In this document: one piece after another, positions 59,031 through 64,000 of the stretch
How the letters are laid out: every line of letters begins with the position of its first letter
Position numbering within the stretch: the stretch's first letter is position 1
Assembly (NCBI RefSeq): GCF_041224595.1
Contig: NZ_JBGFGN010000154.1
Span: 1-64,000, forward strand
Length of the DNA stretch: 64,000 bases
Origin: Donghicola sp041224595
GTDB taxonomy: Bacteria > Pseudomonadota > Alphaproteobacteria > Rhodobacterales > Rhodobacteraceae
Direction of reading: 5' to 3'
Program-made: the position numbers and the translations under genes
Notes under the pieces: generated by a model
Told to the model about the DNA's origin: nothing
The model's database searches: none
The model's input: the letters and a program-made list of their open reading frames with translations, nothing else

Positions 59031-60248
59031 CTAGACCGTCTCAATGCCCCGCATTGCCCCGAGCAGTGCGGGGATTTTCTCTTTGAACCGAAAGAAGCCG
59101 TGAGTGGCGTGGGGCCAAGCAGCACTGTCGTAGTCCTTGCGCACGCGGGTCAGGGTGATGCCCTTGCTGCGCAATGCCGTTTCGATCCGTGTTAGATCAT
59201 CCGCGACAGGTCCGACAGGAGCATATGGCGTGACGATCTGCTGTGCGCCCAAACCTTCGGCCCAGTCGGCCACGGCATCGGGCGACAGAAACGTCTGCTC
59301 CGCCAGACGATCAGACCAGCGGTTCAGGGTGTCGTTGATTGCGGCAGTTGCGAATTCTTGGACATGGGGTGCGATGGCCAGGGGACTGCGGTGGCCCACA
59401 TCAGTTAGTACGCCCGTTCCCAACACCTGCGGCGCTGACTTCAACACATCCGCAAGGGCAAGGTCGTCGGAATGCACCAGAAGGGCGGTCGGCAGATCTT
59501 TGGAGACTGGCTGGGTCAGCGGGACCGGCATGCGTTCGGGGTCTGCAGGCGCGTCTGGGATGCGCGGTTCTTGAGCCAATCCGTGAATGCCGCCGAACCG
59601 TCCTTCTGTGTATTTGGAAATGTTCGATGACGCGGCCATGTAGGTCTTGCCCTTCGTTTGCAGGCCCGACACCCAGCGCCAAGACAGGGTGTTCGACGCA
59701 GGGTCGCCATCCAGCAAATGCCGCATAAAGAAATCGGCCCCCAGCGACCACGGCAGCCCCAAGGTGAATACCCAGATCGAGGCGAACCACATCCGTGCGT
59801 GGTTGTGCAAATAGCCGGTCTGCGCCAACTCTTTGGCCCAAAAATCGAACGGTTCAATGCCTGTTTCCCCTTCGCAGGCGTCCTGCCACATCCGGCGCAG
59901 ACCACCCTCGGATTTCAGCCGGTCCAACTGACGCTGCAGGTCAGCGCGATAGGCGGTCCAGACCCCGGGCCGCATCTCGAGCCAGCCCTTCCAATAGGTG
60001 CGCCAGTAAACTTCTTGGACAAACTTCTCCGCTGACTTCAAGCTGTGGCGGGCCAGCACGGCCTCTAGAACTTCGGCCTCGGTGATCAGCCGATGCCGCA
60101 GATAGGGCGACAGTGTTGACACGCCCTCTGTGTGGCGGTCGGGACCAAGGTCGTAGTTCCGGCGCTTGGCATAAGTGCTGCCAGCTTTGGGTAAAAACGC
60201 GCTCAGGCGTTCCAGCGCTGTTGTTCGCGTTGGGCAAAAGTCGGTCAT
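59031..60248 (-). CDS. photolyase/cryptochrome-like FAD-binding protein with swapped domain order
   Basis: A protein of 405 residues. Residues about 30-225 match the helical FAD-binding domain of photolyases: RRNYDLGPDRHTEGVSTLSP, LIRHR-like YLRHRLI, QEVYWRTYWKGWLE, YLHNHARMWFASIWVF and LSWRWVSGLQTKGKTY. In normal photolyases this domain is C-terminal. Here residues about 252-395 look like the alpha/beta antenna domain that should come first: ALLVHSDDLALAD, WAEGLGAQQIVTPY, ALRSKGITLTRV and HGFFRFKEKIPALL. That gives the reverse order. The ATG at 60248 (MTDFCPTRTT) fits; the frame extends upstream without support. Repair versus signalling function cannot be told. Confidence 0.8.
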   Translation of the reverse strand: MTDFCPTRTTALERLSAFLPKAGSTYAKRRNYDLGPDRHTEGVSTLSPYLRHRLITEAEVLEAVLARHSLKSAEKFVQEVYWRTYWKGWLEMRPGVWTAYRADLQRQLDRLKSEGGLRRMWQDACEGETGIEPFDFWAKELAQTGYLHNHARMWFASIWVFTLGLPWSLGADFFMRHLLDGDPASNTLSWRWVSGLQTKGKTYMAASSNISKYTEGRFGGIHGLAQEPRIPDAPADPERMPVPLTQPVSKDLPTALLVHSDDLALADVLKSAPQVLGTGVLTDVGHRSPLAIAPHVQEFATAAINDTLNRWSDRLAEQTFLSPDAVADWAEGLGAQQIVTPYAPVGPVADDLTRIETALRSKGITLTRVRKDYDSAAWPHATHGFFRFKEKIPALLGAMRGIETV

Positions 60249-60445
60249 GGGCCTAGCCTGTTGGGGATGGGCATTGCTTAGAAAGTTATCCCGAAGGCTA
60301 GGGCGCAACAGGTTTTGATCAATATCTGAGCAAATGAGACGTTTAAAAAAGGGCACGCCCCTTGCAGGGGGTCTGGTGCGAGACTAAGACTCAGGGAGCT
60401 AATTTGAATTTTAGTGTCCGAGACGACAGCAGGCAGAGGCAGCAA

Positions 60446-61075
60446 ATGCACGATCCTATTGATACTTACATGAACACCCTGGTCCCTATGGTGGTCGAGC
60501 AGACCAGCCGCGGGGAGCGTGCATACGACATCTATTCGCGCCTTCTGAAGGAACGCATCATCTTCCTGTCGGGCCCCGTCCATGACGGTATGTCGAGCCT
60601 GATCGTAGCGCAGTTGCTGCATCTCGAGGCGGAAAACCCCTCGAAAGAGATCAGCATGTACATCAACAGCCCCGGCGGCGTTGTGACCTCGGGGCTGTCG
60701 ATCTACGACACCATGCAGTACATCAAACCCAAAGTTTCGACCCTCGTGATCGGTCAGGCTGCGTCAATGGGCTCGCTCCTGCTGACTGCTGGCGAAAAGG
60801 GCATGCGTTTCTCGCTGCCGAACAGCCGCGTCATGGTGCACCAGCCCTCCGGTGGCTATCAGGGGCAGGCGACGGACATTATGATCCACGCCCGCGAGAC
60901 CGAGAAACTGAAGCGTCGTCTTAACGAAATTTACGTAAAGCACACCGGTAACGACTACGAAACAGTCGAAGCCGCGCTGGAGCGCGACAACTTCATGTCG
61001 GCCGAGGACGCCAAAGAGTGGGGTCTGATCGACGAAATCGTGGAAAACCGCACAAAGCCTGAAGACGAGGCGTAA
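60446..61075 (+). CDS. clpP: ATP-dependent Clp protease proteolytic subunit
   Basis: A cytoplasmic serine peptidase of 209 residues, forming the ClpP barrel. The catalytic triad is Ser-107 (IGQAASMGS), His-132 (MVHQPSGG) and Asp-181 (ERDNFMSAEDA). ATG 60446 (MHDPIDTYMN) has an AGAGG box and fits the family; an upstream in-frame start is not conserved. Its usual unfoldase clpX follows. Confidence 0.96.
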   Translation: MHDPIDTYMNTLVPMVVEQTSRGERAYDIYSRLLKERIIFLSGPVHDGMSSLIVAQLLHLEAENPSKEISMYINSPGGVVTSGLSIYDTMQYIKPKVSTLVIGQAASMGSLLLTAGEKGMRFSLPNSRVMVHQPSGGYQGQATDIMIHARETEKLKRRLNEIYVKHTGNDYETVEAALERDNFMSAEDAKEWGLIDEIVENRTKPEDEA

Positions 61076-61086
61076 CATAACAGTTT

Positions 61087-61115
61087 TGTGCCACAGATTA
61101 CCGCACTGTGGCACA
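61087..61115 (+). terminator. hairpin between clpP and clpX
   Basis: A perfect ten-base stem TGTGCCACAG / CTGTGGCACA with a nine-base loop, then TTTG. A weak terminator or attenuator 12 bases after clpP. Confidence 0.55.
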
Positions 61116-61216
61116 TTTGACATTGTGGCGGTGGGCGTGCTGCCCTAGCATTGCTCAAGACCAAGGGGTTTTGTCGGCATCGGCCGCACAGACCTACAAT
61201 GCCGAGAAGGTGAGAT

Positions 61217-62488
61217 ATGTCGAACAATAGCAACGGCGACAGCAAAAATACCCTCTACTGTTCTTTCTGCGGAAAGAGCCAGCACGAGGTGCGCAAGCTG
61301 ATCGCCGGCCCGACCGTGTTCATCTGCGATGAATGCGTCGAGCTGTGCATGGACATCATCCGCGAAGAAACGAAGGGCGGCGGGCTCAAGTCGCACGACG
61401 GCGTCCCGACCCCCAAAGAGATTTGCGAAGTTCTGGATGACTATGTGATCGGTCAAGCCCGCGCCAAGCGTGTTTTGTCGGTGGCTGTCCATAACCACTA
61501 CAAGCGTCTGAACCACGCGCAGGGTAGTTCAGAGATTGAACTGTCCAAATCCAACATCCTGCTCTTGGGTCCGACCGGTTGTGGTAAAACGCTGCTGGCA
61601 CAGACCTTGGCGCGTATCCTGGATGTGCCGTTCACCATGGCCGATGCGACCACACTGACCGAAGCCGGTTACGTGGGCGAGGACGTGGAAAACATCATCC
61701 TGAAGCTCTTGCAGGCATCGGAATACAACGTTGAGCGCGCGCAGCGCGGCATCGTGTATATCGACGAGGTCGACAAGATCACCCGCAAGTCGGAAAACCC
61801 CTCGATCACCCGTGACGTCTCGGGCGAGGGCGTTCAGCAGGCTCTGCTGAAGCTGATGGAAGGCACCGTGGCTTCGGTTCCGCCTCAGGGTGGCCGCAAG
61901 CATCCCCAGCAGGAGTTCCTGCAGGTTGACACCACCAACATCCTGTTCATCTGCGGCGGCGCCTTTGCGGGCATCGACAAGATCATCGCGCAGCGCGGCA
62001 AAGGCAGCGCGATGGGCTTTGGTGCGGATGTGCGGGACGAGACCTCCAAAGGGGTCGGCGAATTGCTCGCTGAGCTTGAGCCTGAGGATCTGCTGAAGTT
62101 TGGCCTGATCCCCGAATTTGTTGGCCGTCTGCCGGTCATCGCTACGCTTGAGGATCTGGACGAGGACGCTCTGGTCACCATTCTGACCATGCCCAAGAAC
62201 GCTCTGGTCAAGCAGTACCAGCGTTTGTTCGAACTGGAGGACACCAAGCTGACCTTCACCGACGACGCGCTGCTCGCGATTGCCCGCAAGGCGATTGCCC
62301 GCAAGACCGGCGCACGTGGTCTGCGCTCGATCATGGAAGATATCCTGCTGGATACCATGTTCGACCTGCCCGGCATGAGCGAAGTCGAAGAGGTTGTCGT
62401 CAACGAAGAGGCTGTGAACTCTTCGGATGCGAAGCCGCTGATGATCTACGCCGAAACCGCCAAGAAGGGCGGCGCCAGCGCGGGCTAA
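61217..62488 (+). CDS. clpX: ATP-dependent Clp protease ATP-binding subunit ClpX
   Basis: An AAA+ unfoldase of 423 residues feeding ClpP. The N-terminal zinc domain has CSFCGKSQ and CDECVELC. Walker A is GPTGCGKTLLAQTLA, Walker B is GIVYIDEVDKI and the arginine-finger region is EFVGRLPVIATLE. The start follows GAAGGTGAG. Normal length. Confidence 0.97.
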   Translation: MSNNSNGDSKNTLYCSFCGKSQHEVRKLIAGPTVFICDECVELCMDIIREETKGGGLKSHDGVPTPKEICEVLDDYVIGQARAKRVLSVAVHNHYKRLNHAQGSSEIELSKSNILLLGPTGCGKTLLAQTLARILDVPFTMADATTLTEAGYVGEDVENIILKLLQASEYNVERAQRGIVYIDEVDKITRKSENPSITRDVSGEGVQQALLKLMEGTVASVPPQGGRKHPQQEFLQVDTTNILFICGGAFAGIDKIIAQRGKGSAMGFGADVRDETSKGVGELLAELEPEDLLKFGLIPEFVGRLPVIATLEDLDEDALVTILTMPKNALVKQYQRLFELEDTKLTFTDDALLAIARKAIARKTGARGLRSIMEDILLDTMFDLPGMSEVEEVVVNEEAVNSSDAKPLMIYAETAKKGGASAG

Positions 62489-62512
62489 GGCCCGAGGCTC
62501 ATTGACATTCCA

Positions 62513-62542
62513 ATGCCTGCCCCCACGGGGCGGGCATTTTTC
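62513..62542 (+). terminator. rho-independent terminator after clpX
   Basis: An 11-base stem ATGCCTGCCCC / GGGGCGGGCAT (one G-T pair) with a CAC loop is followed by TTTTC, 25 bases after the clpX stop. Confidence 0.92.
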
Positions 62543-62588
62543 TTGTCCGGTCCAGTGTGGCCGCATTTCCCGAAAAGGTTGTAGACAG

Positions 62589-62945
62589 ATGAAGCGCATC
62601 AAATCCGGCGGTGTGTTCGAGGAAAAGATCGGTTACTGCCGTGCAGTCGTTGCGGGCGGTTTCGTCCATGTGGCAGGCACCGTGGGGCAGGGCGACACGG
62701 TCGAAGAGCAGTGCAAATCCGCACTCGAGGTCATTGGCGGCGCCCTTGAAAAAGCGGGCAGCTCTTTTGCAGATGTGGTGCGCGTGAACTACTACCTGCC
62801 GGACCGCGCAGAGTTTGAGGCTTGTTGGCCGATCCTCGCGGAAACCTTTGGGGAGAATCCGCCGGCCGCAACAATGGTGGAATGCCGCCTGATCGACGAC
62901 AAGTACCGCATCGAAATCGAAGTTACCGCCCTCGCTCACGGCTAA
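62589..62945 (+). CDS. RidA/YjgF family protein
   Basis: A small trimeric protein of 118 residues of the Rid family, whose archetype hydrolyses reactive enamines/imines. It has GYCRAVVAGGFVHVAGTVG and VVRVNYYLPDRAEFEACWP. The C-terminal Arg of the archetype (in CRLIDDKYRIEIEVTA, part of the ATMVECRL region) appears in place as ATMVECRLID. This subgroup may differ from RidA proper. ATG 62589 is preferred over upstream in-frame extension through the terminator. Confidence 0.87.
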   Translation: MKRIKSGGVFEEKIGYCRAVVAGGFVHVAGTVGQGDTVEEQCKSALEVIGGALEKAGSSFADVVRVNYYLPDRAEFEACWPILAETFGENPPAATMVECRLIDDKYRIEIEVTALAHG

Positions 62946-63004
62946 GGGACTGGACCTTTCGAGGCGATTGCGCCATACGAAAGGGAATGAGATCGGAGGC
63001 ACCT

Positions 63005-63388
63005 ATGGGTATTCTGAACACGCTGCTGAAAGCTGTGACCTGGTGGAACGGCGCGACCTTGAACACCATGCTCTGGACCAACCGTCACGGGCAAAAAGTG
63101 GGCGAGGACGAGCAAGGCAACGTCTTTTACCAAACCGAAGGTGGCAAGCGCCGCTGGGTGATCTTTAACGGCGAAGCCGAAGCAAGCCGCGTCAGCCCCG
63201 ACTGGCATGGTTGGCTGCACTACACCTATGATGAGCCGCCGACCGATCGTCCGCTGGCCCACAAAGAGTGGGAAAAGCCGCACCAGGAAAACCTGACCGG
63301 TACGCCGCTGGCCTACGCGCCCGCAGGGTCGATCCGTCGCCCCGAGCCTGCACCCCGTCAGGACTACGAAGCCTGGCAGCCCGAGTAA
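63005..63388 (+). CDS. NDUFA12-family NADH:ubiquinone oxidoreductase subunit
   Basis: An accessory complex I subunit of 127 residues, homologous to mitochondrial NDUFA12 (B17.2) and found in alphaproteobacteria away from the nuo operon. Characteristic residues: TWWNGATLNTMLWTNRHGQKVGED split over the N-terminus, RRWVIFNGEAEASRVSPDWH and GWLHYTYDEPPT. ATG 63005 has a GGAGG box; longer frames are not conserved. Confidence 0.93.
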   Translation: MGILNTLLKAVTWWNGATLNTMLWTNRHGQKVGEDEQGNVFYQTEGGKRRWVIFNGEAEASRVSPDWHGWLHYTYDEPPTDRPLAHKEWEKPHQENLTGTPLAYAPAGSIRRPEPAPRQDYEAWQPE

Positions 63389-63397
63389 GGCATCATC

Positions 63398-63847
63398 ATG
63401 GCTGAGAACCGTACCGAAGTACTGGTCGGCGGCGCCGTCATGGCGCTCGCCATTGGGTTTGTGGTGTATGCAGGGCAGGTGGCTGGCCTGTCGCTAGGAC
63501 AGTCCGCAACCTATCCGTTGACTGCGAGCTTCCGCTCGGCCGAGGGCATTACCCTTGGGACCGACGTGCGTTTGGCCGGTGTGAAAATCGGCACCGTCAG
63601 CGACATGGAGCTGAATCCGACCACGTTCCGCGCCGAGACCGAAATCCAGATCCAGAACGGGATCGTACTGCCCTATGACAGTGCGATCACCGTCGCGTCC
63701 GAAGGTCTGCTCGGGGGCAACTACATCGAGATTGTGCCTGGTGGCTCGCTCGATAACCTAGCTGCTGGGGATGAGATCGAGGATACGCAGAGCGCGATCA
63801 GCCTTGTATCGCTGATGATGAAGTTCGTGTCTGGGGGCTACGAGTGA
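63398..63847 (+). CDS. mlaD: MlaD-type lipid transport protein
   Basis: A membrane-anchored periplasmic MCE-domain protein of 149 residues, part of the Mla phospholipid transport system. It has an N-terminal membrane helix (VLVGGAVMALAIGFVVYAG) and the MCE segment FRSAEGITLGTDVRLAGVKI. Nine bases after the NDUFA12 gene. Other mla genes are not in the window. Its stop overlaps the next start (GTGA). Confidence 0.93.
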   Translation: MAENRTEVLVGGAVMALAIGFVVYAGQVAGLSLGQSATYPLTASFRSAEGITLGTDVRLAGVKIGTVSDMELNPTTFRAETEIQIQNGIVLPYDSAITVASEGLLGGNYIEIVPGGSLDNLAAGDEIEDTQSAISLVSLMMKFVSGGYE

Positions 63848-64000
63848 TCCGGTACGCCGCAGCTTTGTTGATGGCAATGTCGCTGCCCGCGGCAGCTCAA
63901 GAAGCGACAACGCGCGGCACCGGCGCGTTGCTGCGCGGTTTGGACAAAATTACCGGCGCCGTTACTGATCTGGAAATTGAAACCGGCGGATACGCGCGTC
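63844..64000 (+). CDS. DUF2155 domain protein, 5' end only
   Basis: A GTG at 63844 overlaps the mlaD stop. The visible 52 residues begin with a signal peptide (IRYAAALLMAMSLPAAAQ) and continue RGLDKITGAVTDLEIETGGY, which matches the opening of DUF2155 proteins that commonly follow NDUFA12 and mlaD in alphaproteobacteria. The rest lies beyond the window. Confidence 0.75.
   Translation, partial: MIRYAAALLMAMSLPAAAQEATTRGTGALLRGLDKITGAVTDLEIETGGYAR

Overview
The window reads as chromosome from a marine alphaproteobacterium of the Roseobacter group (Rhodobacteraceae). The basis is high G+C content, dense short operons with ATGA/TGATG overlaps, and gene families typical of that group: an RTX protein ending in a Hint domain, XoxF methanol dehydrogenase, a complete Kelly-Friedrich sox cluster, CydDCABX, a tandem glycine riboswitch ahead of gcvTHP, ALA synthase (hemA) and NDUFA12. 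No rRNA, tRNA, CRISPR array, insertion sequence or prophage gene was seen.

Layout. 0.3-9.8 kb: an RTX/Hint secreted protein, dusA, a TauE/SafE permease, cobQ, an AEC permease, a DadA-like oxidoreductase and an AbrB-family membrane protein. 9.8-28.6 kb: a lanthanide-type methanol oxidation island. It holds a 52-residue protein, a hybrid histidine kinase, a FIST sensor protein, a NarL/FixJ response regulator, xoxF, an XoxG-like cytochrome, a NitT/TauT-type binding protein and ATPase, a Sel1 protein, the PQQ-associated ABC pair, a PedF-like cytochrome c550 and xoxJ. It continues with coxG-coxS-coxM (no coxL), apbE, a NosR-like flavo/iron-sulphur membrane protein, and an ABC permease that probably completes the split transporter. 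28.6-35.0 kb: cydDC-cydABX with an FNR-type box. 35.0-39.7 kb: glycine riboswitch and gcvTHP. 39.8-42.3 kb: pxpBCA (5-oxoprolinase). 42.3-45.7 kb: copA-cueR with a MerR-type promoter, and an NsrR-like Rrf2 regulator. 45.7-57.7 kb: soxT-R-S diverging from soxVWXYZABCDEF. 57.8-64 kb: hemA, a photolyase-like protein with apparently swapped domain order, clpP, clpX, a RidA-like protein, NDUFA12, mlaD and the start of a DUF2155 gene.

How the genes work together. The XoxF and Sox systems are both periplasmic. Both feed electrons from one-carbon compounds or thiosulfate into c-type cytochromes, and hemA lies directly beyond soxF. The NosR-like/ApbE pair and the CoxS/CoxM pair add flavin and iron-sulphur electron-transfer parts to the island, but neither has its usual partner in the window (no nosZ, no coxL). 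FNR-type boxes before cydA, between xoxG and the binding-protein gene, and before the Rrf2 gene suggest oxygen control at several points. Three ATTC-N8-GAAT palindromes in the sox region (one with a single mismatch) fit operators for the ArsR-type repressor SoxR.

Most unusual items: the domain-swapped photolyase-like protein, the missing coxL, the NosR-like/ApbE pair without nos genes, a third SoxR-like operator before soxC, and a glycine-riboswitch expression platform in which one CTCCGG segment can pair with either of two CCGGAG copies, the second carrying the gcvT ribosome binding site.
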